Assembly (NCBI GenBank): GCA_965661265.1
Contig: CBFIDE010000001.1
Coordinates: 62,001 to 126,000, forward strand
Length of the DNA: 64,000 nt
Direction of reading: 5' to 3'
DNA from: CBFIDE01 sp965661265
Lineage (GTDB): Bacteria; Bacteroidota; Bacteroidia; Flavobacteriales; Schleiferiaceae
Positions 42,810 to 51,550 of this stretch are shown piece by piece. The position numbers and the translations under genes were made by a program. Below the pieces are notes generated by a model, which did not search any database, had not been told where the DNA came from, and saw only the letters and a list, made by a program, of their open reading frames with translations. Each line of letters starts with the position of its first letter. The stretch's first letter is position 1.

Positions 42810-44936
42810 ATGATTCCTAAGGCAATTACCAAAGAGATTAAATTGACTGATGGTCGTACCATCACCCTTGAAACAGGAAAACTTGCAAAGCAGGCTGACG
42901 GTTCTGTTATTGTAAGAATGGGAGGCACCATGTTGCTTGCTACTGTTGTTTCGAACAAAGAACCTATTGAAGGCGCTAATTTTATGCCCCTTACAGTAGA
43001 TTATAGAGAAAAATTTGCCGCTGCTGGTCGCGTGCCAGGTGGTTTTATGAAGCGTGAAGCTCGTCCTACAGATGATGAGATTTTAGTAATGAGATTAGTT
43101 GACCGTTGCTTGAGACCATTATTCCCTAGTGACTATCATGCTGATACTCAGCTAATGATTAGCTTAATATCTTATGATCCAGAAGTGGCTGCTGATTGCT
43201 TAGCTGGATTAGCGGCAAGTGCTGCAATAGCACTTTCTGACATTCCATTTGATGGTCCAATATCTGAGGTAAGAGTTGCAAGAATTGATGGCGAATTTGT
43301 TATCAATCCTTCTCCGGCAAACCTTGAGCGTGCTGATATTGATATGATGATAGGCGCAAGTATGGATAGCGTTGTTATGGTTGAAGGTGAAATGAAAGAA
43401 ATTTCAGAAAAAGAAATGGTTGACGCCATTGCTTTTGCACACGAAGCTATTAAGGTTCAAGTTCAAGCTCAGTTAGATTTAGCTGCGGCGATTGAAAAAT
43501 CTACTGAACCTAGAGAATACAATCACGAGAATAATGATGCTGATCTTGCGAAGCAAGTTTTAGATGCAACTTATAAGCAAGTTTATGAGGTTGCTAAATC
43601 TGGGCTTGATAAGAACGCACGTTCAGAGCAATTCAAATTGATCAGAGAAGAATATAAAGAAAGTCTAAGTCCTGAATTAGTTGAGGAAAAAGGTGACCTA
43701 ATTAATAAGTACTATCACGATGTTGAATATAAAGCAATGCGTGATATGGTTCTTGAAGATAATCAGAGACTAGATGGTAGAGCTTTAAATGAAGTTAGAC
43801 CTATTTGGAGTGAAGTTGATTACCTTCCGGGAGCTCACGGTTCAGCCGTATTTACAAGAGGTGAAACACAATCTCTTACTACAGTTACTTTAGGTACAAG
43901 AATGGATGAAAACAGAAAGGATGGAGTTACTTTCCAAGGTTCTGATAAATTCTATTTACACTATAACTTCCCTCCTTTCTCTACTGGTGAAGCTAGACCA
44001 ATTAGAGGGGTTAGTAGAAGAGAGATTGGACACGGAAATTTAGCTCAAAGAGCTTTGAAAGAAGTTCTTCCGGCTGATGATAAGTATACTATCAGAATTG
44101 TTTCTGATATTCTAGAATCTAACGGTTCTTCTTCTATGGCTACGGTTTGTGCAGGTACACTTGCTATGATGGATGCTGGTTTAAAGATTAAGAATCCGGT
44201 TTCTGGTATCGCCATGGGATTAATAACTGATCCTGATACTGGTAAATATGCTGTTCTTTCCGATATCCTTGGAGATGAAGATCACCTGGGTGATATGGAC
44301 TTTAAGGTTACTGGAACTAAGAATGGTATCACTGCATGTCAGATGGACATCAAAGTGAAAGGTTTGAGTTATGAGATTCTTGAAAAAGCTTTAATGCAAG
44401 CTAATGAAGGAAGAAATCATATTCTTAACGAAATGCTTAAGACTCTTTCAGAGCCTAGAAAAGATCTTAAGGATCATGCTCCAAAAATTGAAATCGTTAA
44501 AATTCCTAAAGAATTCATCGGTGCAATTATTGGACCTGGAGGAAAGAATATTCAGAAGCTTCAAGAAGATACCAATACTACTGTTACAATAGAAGAAGTA
44601 GAAAATGAAGGTGTGATTGAAATCAGTGGAACTGATAGAAAGAACATGGATTTAGCTATTGAAAGAATTAAGAATGTAGCATTTGTTCCAGAAGAAGGAA
44701 AGACTTATTCAGGAAAGGTTAAATCAATTCAAGCTTATGGAGCTTTTGTTGAAATTGGGCCTAATACTGATGGACTTTTACATATTTCTGAAATCGCTCA
44801 CAAGAGATTACAGACTGTGGATGAAGTTCTTAAAGAAGGCGACGTAATTGACGTTAAATTACTTGCAAAAGACGAGAGAGGTAAGTTAAAGCTAAGCAGA
44901 AAGGCTTTACTTCCTAAGCCAGAAGAAGCAAAGTAG
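42810..44936 (+). CDS. pnp: Polyribonucleotide nucleotidyltransferase (PNPase)
   Basis: A 708-residue 3'-5' phosphorolytic exoribonuclease. Two RNase PH domains (about 10-230 and 320-540, second with FPPFSTGEARPIRGVSRREI and SDILGDEDHLGDMDFKVTGT) flank a helical domain. The KH domain follows with IGAIIGPGGKNIQKLQED, then the S1 domain (GKVKSIQAYGAFVEIG, GLLHISEIA). All domains are complete. It lies 80 bases after rpsO behind the hairpin. Confidence 0.98.
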   Translation: MIPKAITKEIKLTDGRTITLETGKLAKQADGSVIVRMGGTMLLATVVSNKEPIEGANFMPLTVDYREKFAAAGRVPGGFMKREARPTDDEILVMRLVDRCLRPLFPSDYHADTQLMISLISYDPEVAADCLAGLAASAAIALSDIPFDGPISEVRVARIDGEFVINPSPANLERADIDMMIGASMDSVVMVEGEMKEISEKEMVDAIAFAHEAIKVQVQAQLDLAAAIEKSTEPREYNHENNDADLAKQVLDATYKQVYEVAKSGLDKNARSEQFKLIREEYKESLSPELVEEKGDLINKYYHDVEYKAMRDMVLEDNQRLDGRALNEVRPIWSEVDYLPGAHGSAVFTRGETQSLTTVTLGTRMDENRKDGVTFQGSDKFYLHYNFPPFSTGEARPIRGVSRREIGHGNLAQRALKEVLPADDKYTIRIVSDILESNGSSSMATVCAGTLAMMDAGLKIKNPVSGIAMGLITDPDTGKYAVLSDILGDEDHLGDMDFKVTGTKNGITACQMDIKVKGLSYEILEKALMQANEGRNHILNEMLKTLSEPRKDLKDHAPKIEIVKIPKEFIGAIIGPGGKNIQKLQEDTNTTVTIEEVENEGVIEISGTDRKNMDLAIERIKNVAFVPEEGKTYSGKVKSIQAYGAFVEIGPNTDGLLHISEIAHKRLQTVDEVLKEGDVIDVKLLAKDERGKLKLSRKALLPKPEEAK

Positions 44937-44992
44937 AAAACAAAGAGCAATTTGCGCCGTTATAATTATAGTTTTAAAGGTTAAATAAATAT

Positions 44993-45856
44993 ATGAGACA
45001 GCTCAAAATTACCAAGCAGGTAACTAATCGTGAAACTGCATCCCTTGATAAATACCTACAAGAAATAGGTAAAGTTGAATTAATTACTGCTGAAGAAGAA
45101 GTAGAATTAGCTCAGCGTATCAAAGCAGGTGATCAAGTTGCCTTGGAAAAATTGACTAAAGCTAACTTAAGATTCGTTGTTTCTGTTGCTAAGCAATACC
45201 AAAACCAAGGTCTTACACTTCCGGATTTAATTAATGAAGGAAATTTAGGTTTGATTAAGGCTGCCCAAAGATTTGATGAAACTAGAGGTTTCAAATTCAT
45301 CTCTTATGCTGTATGGTGGATTCGTCAATCAATTTTACAAGCATTAGCTGAGCAATCAAGAATTGTACGTCTTCCTTTAAACAAGATTGGATCTATTAAC
45401 AAGATTAATAAAGCTTATGCTACTTTAGAGCAAGAGCATGAAAGAGCGCCTTCAGCAAATGAGATCGCTTCTAATCTTGAGATGGGAGAAAATGACGTTA
45501 AGGAAAGTATGCGTAACAGTGGTCGCCATATTTCTATGGATGCACCATTAGTTGAAGGTGAGGATTCAAATCTTTACGACGTACTAAATACTGGTGACAG
45601 CCCAAATCCTGATGATGATTTAATGCAAGATTCTCTTAGAACAGAGATTGAGCGCTCATTAGCAACCCTTACTCCTAGAGAAGGTGATGTAATCAGACTT
45701 TACTTTGGACTAGGTGGTCAACACCCAATGACTTTAGAAGAAATTGGTGAGAAGTTTGACTTAACTAGAGAAAGAGTTCGTCAGATTAAGGAAAAAGCGA
45801 TCAGAAGACTGAAACATACTTCAAGAAGCAAGATTCTTAAAACTTACTTAGGTTAA
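44993..45856 (+). CDS. rpoD: Primary sigma factor (RpoD/SigA, Bacteroidota short form)
   Basis: The 287-residue housekeeping sigma factor. It keeps region 1.2 (SLDKYLQEIGKVELITAEEE), region 2 with LRFVVSVAKQYQNQGLTLPD and the -10 reading YAVWWIRQSILQALAEQ, region 3, and the region 4.2 helix-turn-helix LEEIGEKFDLTRERVRQIKE. It lacks the long region 1.1 and non-conserved insertion of proteobacterial RpoD, as is usual in Bacteroidota, where it reads TTTG/TAnnTTTG promoters. It follows pnp after 56 bases and ends in an intrinsic terminator. Confidence 0.96.
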   Translation: MRQLKITKQVTNRETASLDKYLQEIGKVELITAEEEVELAQRIKAGDQVALEKLTKANLRFVVSVAKQYQNQGLTLPDLINEGNLGLIKAAQRFDETRGFKFISYAVWWIRQSILQALAEQSRIVRLPLNKIGSINKINKAYATLEQEHERAPSANEIASNLEMGENDVKESMRNSGRHISMDAPLVEGEDSNLYDVLNTGDSPNPDDDLMQDSLRTEIERSLATLTPREGDVIRLYFGLGGQHPMTLEEIGEKFDLTRERVRQIKEKAIRRLKHTSRSKILKTYLG

Positions 45857-45861
45857 AATTT

Positions 45862-45887
45862 AAATCCCGCTTTAGCGGGATTTTTTA
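45862..45887 (+). terminator. Intrinsic terminator after the sigma factor gene
   Basis: ATCCCGC and GCGGGAT arms around a TTTA loop are followed by TTTTTT. It starts only a few bases after the sigma gene stop codon. Confidence 0.92.
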
Positions 45888-45918
45888 TTTCCCTTTCTTT
45901 GCATAAAATAATTCTACT

Positions 45919-46566
45919 ATGGCCCTTATAGCTCCTTCATTACTTGCCGCTGACTTTGCTAATCTTCAAAAAGAATGTGAAATGCTGAACGAAAGTTCTG
46001 CAGATTGGTTTCACATAGATGTGATGGATGGAGTATTTGTCCCGAATATTTCATTTGGAATGCCTGTAATTGACGCTATCGCTAAGCATGCTAAGAAGAC
46101 TTTAGATGTGCATTTGATGATAGTGCAGCCAGAACGTTATATTCAAGAATTTAAGGACTTAGGAGCCGACATATTGAGTGTGCATTATGAAGCAAGCACT
46201 CATTTGCACAGAAGCCTACAATCTATTCATCAAGCCGGAATGAAAGCTGGTGTTGCTATTAATCCACATACTCCTGTTTCTCATCTTAAAGATGTGATTG
46301 AGGATATAGACTTAGTTTGTATGATGAGTGTGAATCCAGGCTTTGGAGGACAGAAATTTATTGAAAAAACTTACGATAGGGTTAAAGAACTAAAGGATAT
46401 CATTAGCGCTACTAATGCCTCTACTCAAATACAGATTGATGGAGGAGTAACTGATCAAAACGCTAAGAGATTAATTGACTGCGGTGCTGATGTATTAGTG
46501 GCTGGTTCTTTTGTGTTTAAATCTGATGATCCTATTCAGACTATAGCAAACTTAAAGGCTATGTAA
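45919..46566 (+). CDS. rpe: Ribulose-phosphate 3-epimerase
   Basis: A 215-residue TIM-barrel enzyme that interconverts ribulose 5-phosphate and xylulose 5-phosphate. It shows APSLLAADFANLQKECEM, the metal ligands in WFHIDVMDGVFVPN and LDVHLMIVQPE, MSVNPGFGGQKFI and the catalytic IDGGV near the end. It is complete. It overlaps the convergent acyltransferase gene by 8 bases. Confidence 0.97.
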   Translation: MALIAPSLLAADFANLQKECEMLNESSADWFHIDVMDGVFVPNISFGMPVIDAIAKHAKKTLDVHLMIVQPERYIQEFKDLGADILSVHYEASTHLHRSLQSIHQAGMKAGVAINPHTPVSHLKDVIEDIDLVCMMSVNPGFGGQKFIEKTYDRVKELKDIISATNASTQIQIDGGVTDQNAKRLIDCGADVLVAGSFVFKSDDPIQTIANLKAM

Positions 46567-47509
46567 GAGGAGTGAATTTCTCTAAATCTGGAAAAGATCC
46601 AATATATCTGGATGACTTTTCTAGATAAATATCTTTAACACTTACCAGAATACCCGTCTCTTCTACATCACCAAATTTATTATTCAAAGATGTTCCAAAG
46701 GTTTTCATAGTAGATGAAAGTCCCATATAACTATTAATGAGTGGTGGAATGTTCTCTCCAAGACCGCGTAAAGTTCTATTCAGCTCTGAGTATGCCGTCT
46801 TATAATCTAAACCTTCAAATCTTGTTAAGTAATTATTGAGTATATCCTGATTTACTAAAGGTTTCAGAGGGAAAACCAATTTCTCAGGATCTGGGAAATA
46901 CTTACTCAAAAATGCCAATAAGGTATTTCTTGCTTCCATATTATAATCAGGATACATAGTTACTTTTCCAAAAAGGTAGTCAATGTTTGGCCCTCTGCTA
47001 ATTACTGCACCTAAACCATCCCAAAGGTTGTCTAATGAGAATATAGCTTTCTTAGAACCAGACCTAGATTGATATCTTGGCTGAACAAAGCTTCTTCCTA
47101 ATTCTAAAGTTTTAGGAACATAATCCTGATAGAATTTATCAGAAATATCAAATAGATGAGAAGTCGCAGAAATCATTTTTCCATTCTCATCTTTAGGAGT
47201 TAAATCACAATGTAGTAGTCTATAACCAGAAGTAAGTTCATCTGCTTCAGGATCCCAAACAACTAATTGTTCAAAAGGAACTTTTGCAGTATCATAGTCA
47301 TCTATATCAACCTCCTTACCTGTTCCACCACCAGCTGCTCTAAAGCTTAATTCTCTTAATCTTCCTATTTCTAAAAGAACGTTAGGAGAATTTATATGAT
47401 TCACCAAAAACAAATAGTTTCCAGCTTTCGTAGTCATTCTTAAAAATCGATCAGAATTTAATTCCTTCTTTAGAAGACCTCTATCTACAGCGTCAATTAT
47501 TCTTTTCAT
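46559..47509 (-). CDS. N-acyltransferase resembling GlsB/OlsB (glycine or ornithine lipid synthesis)
   Basis: A 316-residue protein with a GNAT-like fold of the hemolysin/OlsB group: LLEIGRLRELSFRAAGGGTG, an acidic motif DIDDYDTAKVPFEQLVVWD, and GYRLLHCDL. In Bacteroides, GlsB transfers an acyl chain to the amino group of glycine and GlsA adds a second chain; OlsB does the same with ornithine. It starts 2 bases after the stop of a PlsC-type acyltransferase gene, as in the GlsA/GlsB pair, so making a glycine-type lipid is the best inference. The amino-acid substrate cannot be read from the sequence. Confidence 0.82.
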   Translation of the reverse strand: MKRIIDAVDRGLLKKELNSDRFLRMTTKAGNYLFLVNHINSPNVLLEIGRLRELSFRAAGGGTGKEVDIDDYDTAKVPFEQLVVWDPEADELTSGYRLLHCDLTPKDENGKMISATSHLFDISDKFYQDYVPKTLELGRSFVQPRYQSRSGSKKAIFSLDNLWDGLGAVISRGPNIDYLFGKVTMYPDYNMEARNTLLAFLSKYFPDPEKLVFPLKPLVNQDILNNYLTRFEGLDYKTAYSELNRTLRGLGENIPPLINSYMGLSSTMKTFGTSLNNKFGDVEETGILVSVKDIYLEKSSRYIGSFPDLEKFTPLT

Positions 47510-47511
47510 TC

Positions 47512-48342
47512 CTAATTATTGTCTAAATTATAGACTTTAGTTCTTATTTCATCTGCCCATTCTACGGCATTCTTTGATGAATCAAGACTTTCATATGAGA
47601 TAGGCTCCCCTACTTTAAAGTTTATGTCCTTACCTCTTTGTTTAAAAAGCTCATCTGCAAGGTAGAACATTTCTAGATTTGCTTTGATGCCTAATTTACT
47701 TCTAATTCTACTTAAATTGTAGAACCAATTTGAGTTTCTACCTTTTATGTGAACAGGTATTATATTCTTCTTATATCTTTTGGCCTTATTTACAAAACTT
47801 TTCTTCCAGTCTAAATCCTGAATTTTACCCTCTACTTTCCTAGAAACTAAACCTGCAGGAAAAACCAAAATTGCCTTATCACTAGCGTAAGCTTCTTCAA
47901 TAATCCTACTTGCCTCTCTTGCATTTGAACCATGCTTGTTCACAGGTAAGAATAGTGGCGATAAATTCTCAATACTCAGTAATATATCATTCACCAAGAA
48001 AAGCATATCCTCTCTCACTTGAGAGACTGCAACCATAAAAGCAATTCCATCTAATCCTCCCAATGGATGATTGGCCACCAGAATAACTCCTCCTTCTGCA
48101 GGAATGTTTTCAAGGCCGTCTACCAATACTTTGGTTTCCAATTCTTCTAAGGAGGCTTTAGCAAAATCAATGCCCACTAAATCACCTCTACGGTGCATGA
48201 TATCATTGAGTTCATCTTGATGAATTATTCTTTTAATGTAGTTAAGAATGAACTGAGGCAGCCATTTAAATAGAGTTGGATTTTTAGATTGAATCACCTT
48301 CTCTATATCGACATACTTTTGCTTAAGCTTTATTGAACTCAT
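47512..48342 (-). CDS. O-acyltransferase resembling GlsA (PlsC family)
   Basis: A 276-residue membrane-associated acyltransferase. The catalytic block is VILVANHPLGGLDGIAFM, with His and Asp separated by five residues instead of the usual four, a form I have seen in Bacteroidota relatives. A second motif, AILVFPAGLVSRKVEGKIQD, binds the acyl donor phosphate region. It would esterify the hydroxyl of an N-hydroxyacyl amino acid or act on lysophospholipid. Direct coupling with the GlsB-like gene favours amino-acid lipid synthesis. Confidence 0.82.
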   Translation of the reverse strand: MSSIKLKQKYVDIEKVIQSKNPTLFKWLPQFILNYIKRIIHQDELNDIMHRRGDLVGIDFAKASLEELETKVLVDGLENIPAEGGVILVANHPLGGLDGIAFMVAVSQVREDMLFLVNDILLSIENLSPLFLPVNKHGSNAREASRIIEEAYASDKAILVFPAGLVSRKVEGKIQDLDWKKSFVNKAKRYKKNIIPVHIKGRNSNWFYNLSRIRSKLGIKANLEMFYLADELFKQRGKDINFKVGEPISYESLDSSKNAVEWADEIRTKVYNLDNN

Positions 48343-48375
48343 AAAAATATTCTTCCTTTAAAATTAAGCTTTCTA

Positions 48376-49587
48376 TTACTCAAGACCATCTACATAGCCT
48401 TGTAAATATGTATAGCCTTCATTTAATTTTCCTTCTAAAGTAGTTTCGCTTGCTCTATCTAAAACCGTTTCAGTATCTCCGTTAAAGAAGTGATCTAAAA
48501 CACTCTTGATAAACTCATTTCCAAAGTCCTCTGAAGCATCTCGAGGGAGCTCACATGGAAGATTATCAACCGCCACTACTCCAATGCTTCCCTCTGATCC
48601 AAATTTAACTTCAGATTCCAATTGCGCATTATATCCATAGAAAGGATCAGCAATGGTACTAGGTCTTAAAGTTGGTGCAACTGGACCATCAATATCACAG
48701 CTTATGTCTCCTAACAATTGAATATTAAAATCTGGATGTTTACAATCTTCTCTTGTTAGAACAAATGGATTTTTATCAGACCAAAAATGAGCGGCTATAA
48801 AAATGTCCGCCTTTTTAGCGTAGTCTAAGAATCTAGATTCATATTGAGAAGGATCCTTTCTGAATTCAGATCTAGAAAATGCTGCGCCATCCTTCTTTCT
48901 ATTATAATGTTGAACATCAATCTGAGTAAAAATAGTCTCATTAAAATCTTGTGCAATAAACTCATCAGGAAAGACCTGAGTAATCTTAAGAGTAGATAGA
49001 ATCTCTAGTGCGCCCATGGCAACTTTACCAGCACCACTCAAACATATTTTAAGATCAATAGGCAAGATCACCTTGGCCAATTCACTTTCAATCTCTCTTC
49101 TATCATGACATTCATGTGCAGGTTTCAGCGAATATTTACCGCTAAGTTCACCATAAGCTCTAAAAGTATTGTAGGCACCCACAATTCCGGCATATCGGCC
49201 AAAGCCAATTAATCTTTTACCACTAGACGCTTTAAGCATTTCATAGTCAATCAATCTTATTTTTTTCTCTAAGATTGTTCTTAAAAGATCCCTATTATAA
49301 GATTGTAATTTATAGGTATGAGAGAAGAATAAGTAGGTCTTATTGGCGATAAGCTGGTCCAAGGGAACCTCTTTTACTCCTAATAAAACATCGCAATCTG
49401 TCAAATCAGATACCACAGGGATACCTTCATCTAAATATTCTTTATCTCTAAAGGCCCTTATATCACTAGTTTCAACGACTAATTCTATATCAGGATACTT
49501 TTCTTTAATTAAGCGACATTGCCTAGGACTAAGAGGAACTCTCTCATCTGGTGGGACTTTCCCTTCCTTTATAATTCCAAATTTCAT
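48376..49587 (-). CDS. Lysine-ketoglutarate reductase/saccharopine dehydrogenase-like enzyme (alanine dehydrogenase/PNT family)
   Basis: A 403-residue NAD(P)-dependent oxidoreductase. The N-terminal domain starts MKFGIIKEGKVPPDERVPLS, as in alanine dehydrogenase and transhydrogenase alpha, and has TYLFFSHTYKLQ, close to the FAHCYK-type motif of Lys1. A Rossmann site (KICLSGAGKVAMGALEIL) follows, with a late LGDISCDIDGPVAP block. Lysine-2-oxoglutarate reduction to saccharopine is the likeliest activity, but alanine dehydrogenase-like or other opine reactions remain possible. It lies 33 bases before the GlsA-like gene on the same strand, and may be in one operon with it. Confidence 0.75.
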   Translation of the reverse strand: MKFGIIKEGKVPPDERVPLSPRQCRLIKEKYPDIELVVETSDIRAFRDKEYLDEGIPVVSDLTDCDVLLGVKEVPLDQLIANKTYLFFSHTYKLQSYNRDLLRTILEKKIRLIDYEMLKASSGKRLIGFGRYAGIVGAYNTFRAYGELSGKYSLKPAHECHDRREIESELAKVILPIDLKICLSGAGKVAMGALEILSTLKITQVFPDEFIAQDFNETIFTQIDVQHYNRKKDGAAFSRSEFRKDPSQYESRFLDYAKKADIFIAAHFWSDKNPFVLTREDCKHPDFNIQLLGDISCDIDGPVAPTLRPSTIADPFYGYNAQLESEVKFGSEGSIGVVAVDNLPCELPRDASEDFGNEFIKSVLDHFFNGDTETVLDRASETTLEGKLNEGYTYLQGYVDGLE

Positions 49588-49657
49588 TAAAATCTGTGTT
49601 ATCGAATAGATTTTTGAAGCATCTATAATAAGCGCCCCAGTTTAGGATGCAAAGTAG

Positions 49658-49665
49658 TAACTTTG
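49658..49665 (+). promoter_or_regulatory. Candidate -7 element for tmRNA
   Basis: TAACTTTG matches TAnnTTTG and lies 22 bases before the mature tmRNA 5' end, leaving a short leader to be removed by RNase P. No matching -33 TTTG was seen. Confidence 0.5.
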
Positions 49666-49687
49666 TCCGAGAGTTCATTGAAATTTT

Positions 49688-50082
49688 GGGGCTGACTGGT
49701 TTTGACAGCAAGATGAATAGGATAGTAAGCATGTCGGGCTATGTAGATGTCGCCTGTCAAAAGATGCTGCAATCTATAATAGGCGAGAATAATTTCGCAC
49801 TTGCCGCTTAATCACACTGAATGTGGGTTATGCTAATCTAAGCGCTAGGCGCTAGAGCAAGTCATCCCTCTGACCCTAAGTTCGGTTGGGTTGGATCAAG
49901 GGGTGTCATTAAATCTGAACTAGTACTTAAGGAGTTATGACTTAAGTTCGAAACTAAAGTAACTAAGCTAAGAATGGGGTGTCTATACTCAGTTCTAAGT
50001 CTAAAATTCAATTATAGAATAAGCATGTAGAAAACTATGTTTATTCCTTGTTTGGACGCGGGTTCGAATCCCGCCAGCTCCA
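49688..50082 (+). ncRNA. ssrA: Transfer-messenger RNA (tmRNA)
   Basis: A 395-base RNA that rescues stalled ribosomes with SmpB. The 5' GGGGCTG pairs with the 3' CAGCTCC to form the acceptor stem; the T arm is GCGGG-TTCGAAT-CCCGC. The tag-coding part (49782-49811) reads GENNFALAA followed by TAA, close to the GENNYALAA-type tags of the phylum. The 3' end has discriminator A and no full CCA. An intrinsic terminator follows. It is followed 180 bases downstream by a second copy of its own 3' end. Confidence 0.96.
49782..49811 (+). other. tmRNA proteolysis tag reading frame
   Basis: The codons GGC GAG AAT AAT TTC GCA CTT followed by GCC GCT and the stop TAA encode GENNFALAA. After the alanine carried by tmRNA itself, this tag marks incomplete proteins for ClpXP-type proteases. 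Confidence 0.9.
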
Positions 50083-50119
50083 CAAAAGAAAAAGTCCTGT
50101 TAGGTTTTCCTATACAGGA
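50067..50119 (+). repeat. Direct repeat copy 1: tmRNA 3' end plus terminator
   Basis: 53 bases identical to 50247-50299. It holds the last 16 bases of tmRNA (3' side of T arm and acceptor) and the following terminator stem AGTCCTGT...ACAGGA. Sequence similarity continues loosely on both sides of the identical part. Confidence 0.95.
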
Positions 50120-50129
50120 TTTTCTTTTT
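50091..50129 (+). terminator. tmRNA terminator
   Basis: AGTCCTGT-TAGG pairs with CCTA-TACAGGAT around a TTTT loop, followed by TTTCTTTTTT. One pair is G·T where copy 2 has G·C. Confidence 0.85.
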
Positions 50130-50246
50130 TACAGAAGATCAAAGCTTGCTTTAGAGATTCTAAGAAAAAGAAATGACAGTAGGCCATAGGCCCTAAGGAC
50201 TTTTTTATGCTTGGGTAACAGAAATTTCCTTTGGGATCATTCCTAT

Positions 50247-50299
50247 AATCCCGCCAGCTCCACAAAAGAAAAAGTCCTGTTAGGTTTTCCTATACAGGA
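50247..50299 (+). repeat. Direct repeat copy 2: partial tmRNA 3' end plus terminator
   Basis: Second copy of the 53-base repeat, 180 bases after copy 1. The upstream half of the T arm is missing, so this is not a functional tRNA-like end. It may be an attachment-site footprint or an old duplication. The intervening 127 bases hold no gene I can recognise. Confidence 0.95.
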
Positions 50300-50310
50300 C
50301 TTTTTCTTCT
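50271..50310. terminator. Second-copy terminator, facing the outer-membrane protein gene
   Basis: Same hairpin as the tmRNA terminator with AAAA on the left and TTTTT on the right. It lies 26 bases from the stop of the minus-strand gene at 50336, so it can serve as that gene's terminator. Confidence 0.75.
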
Positions 50311-50335
50311 CAATCAAAATTGCGTTCGGCTCTAA

Positions 50336-51358
50336 TTAAATTCTAAACCTATAATTAAGACTTGCTAAAAACTGAGTTCTAGCACCATAGAATCCTGCCT
50401 CCGTTCTTAGTTGCCATTTTTTATTAAACTGATATTGGAATCCCATGATCATATTCCAATTAGCTTTTGGACGTTTTAAGAGATCATAATTAACCGTTAC
50501 ATCCGGAGTTTCAATTCCATCTAGCCTATCCTGTATCTGATCTACTACTTGATCTACAATAGGTTTTTGAAGAGGGCCTAATTCATTATACCAATCATCA
50601 TACCTGCCTTGAAGCTGATCTTTAACCCCTTGCAATGCGTCATCAGGAATTACTTCATTTAGATTGATACTTCCGGCGGTTTGCCCTTGAAGAAAAGTTC
50701 CGAATACTCCTACCCAAATCGCAATATTCTTTTCCGGTTCACTATAATTCACAAAGGTATGCCCCACTCTAAAAGAAGTATTTACTGCTCTTACTGGTTG
50801 ATCTAATTTATCTAGATCTGCCCAAACCATATTGAAATCTGCGGATCCCCAAACAGGGCCAAAACCAGCTGCTAAATTGGTTCCAAAACCATAGAGTGCA
50901 CCTTGTAAACTAGCGGTTGTCTCAAAAGCCACCGGAGATGAAAGCACTACTCTAGTTTGCGTCCAGTTATAGCCCAGTAAGCCATAGACATTCCAGAATG
51001 GTAGAATATAAAGGTCCGGTCTCACATTAAATGTTGTCACTTCAGACTGAATATCACTGAATTCAATGAGTCCTGAAAAGTCTACCATCTCAGAATTATT
51101 AATACCAATGTCAATAGCATCAATAATCATCTCTTGTCTGGCTGCCACATAATTGACCATCACCCCTGCAGGGTATGGAATATCAAAACCCTTTTTATAA
51201 ACTTGCTCTCCCCAGATTGGAAAAGTATAAGGGTAGTCCATTTCTTTTAGGCTATCTATATATTCTTTATATTCCGGACGAGTGGCTTTAATAGAAGCGT
51301 TCTGGCCAAAAGAATTTAAAGAAATAGCTAGTAAGCAAAGGATAATTAATCTTTTCAT
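50336..51358 (-). CDS. Outer-membrane beta-barrel protein, function unknown
   Basis: A 340-residue exported protein with a clear signal peptide (MKRLIILCLLAISLNSFGQ). The mature part shows alternating hydrophobic and aromatic strands (for example LYILPFWNVYGLLGYNW and NIAIWVGVFGTFLQG) and ends in FLASLNYRFRI, as expected for an outer-membrane barrel. A helical, acidic insert of about residues 235-290 (KPIVDQVVDQIQDRLDGIET) is probably surface- or periplasm-exposed. I do not recognise the family. It diverges from the formylglycine-generating enzyme gene across about 190 bases in which I see nothing clear. Confidence 0.8.
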   Translation of the reverse strand: MKRLIILCLLAISLNSFGQNASIKATRPEYKEYIDSLKEMDYPYTFPIWGEQVYKKGFDIPYPAGVMVNYVAARQEMIIDAIDIGINNSEMVDFSGLIEFSDIQSEVTTFNVRPDLYILPFWNVYGLLGYNWTQTRVVLSSPVAFETTASLQGALYGFGTNLAAGFGPVWGSADFNMVWADLDKLDQPVRAVNTSFRVGHTFVNYSEPEKNIAIWVGVFGTFLQGQTAGSINLNEVIPDDALQGVKDQLQGRYDDWYNELGPLQKPIVDQVVDQIQDRLDGIETPDVTVNYDLLKRPKANWNMIMGFQYQFNKKWQLRTEAGFYGARTQFLASLNYRFRI

Positions 51359-51550
51359 ATATCCAGTTTATTGGGTTGTGTTTAAGCTAAGATATTATTT
51401 TTTTGATCCTAATACCATAGTATCACCGGACTTAATAAAATTCATAAGATTGCCCTTTTTAGCATACAGGCTCATTTGCCAAGGTAAAAATCTAATTAAC
51501 CCTAGCTTAAATATTATATTATTATCAAATTGCATCTTCAAATAAAATTT

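Noticed and set aside
50130..50246. Possible small gene between the tmRNA 3' repeats
   Set aside because: No frame of useful length and no recognised RNA fold in 117-127 bases.
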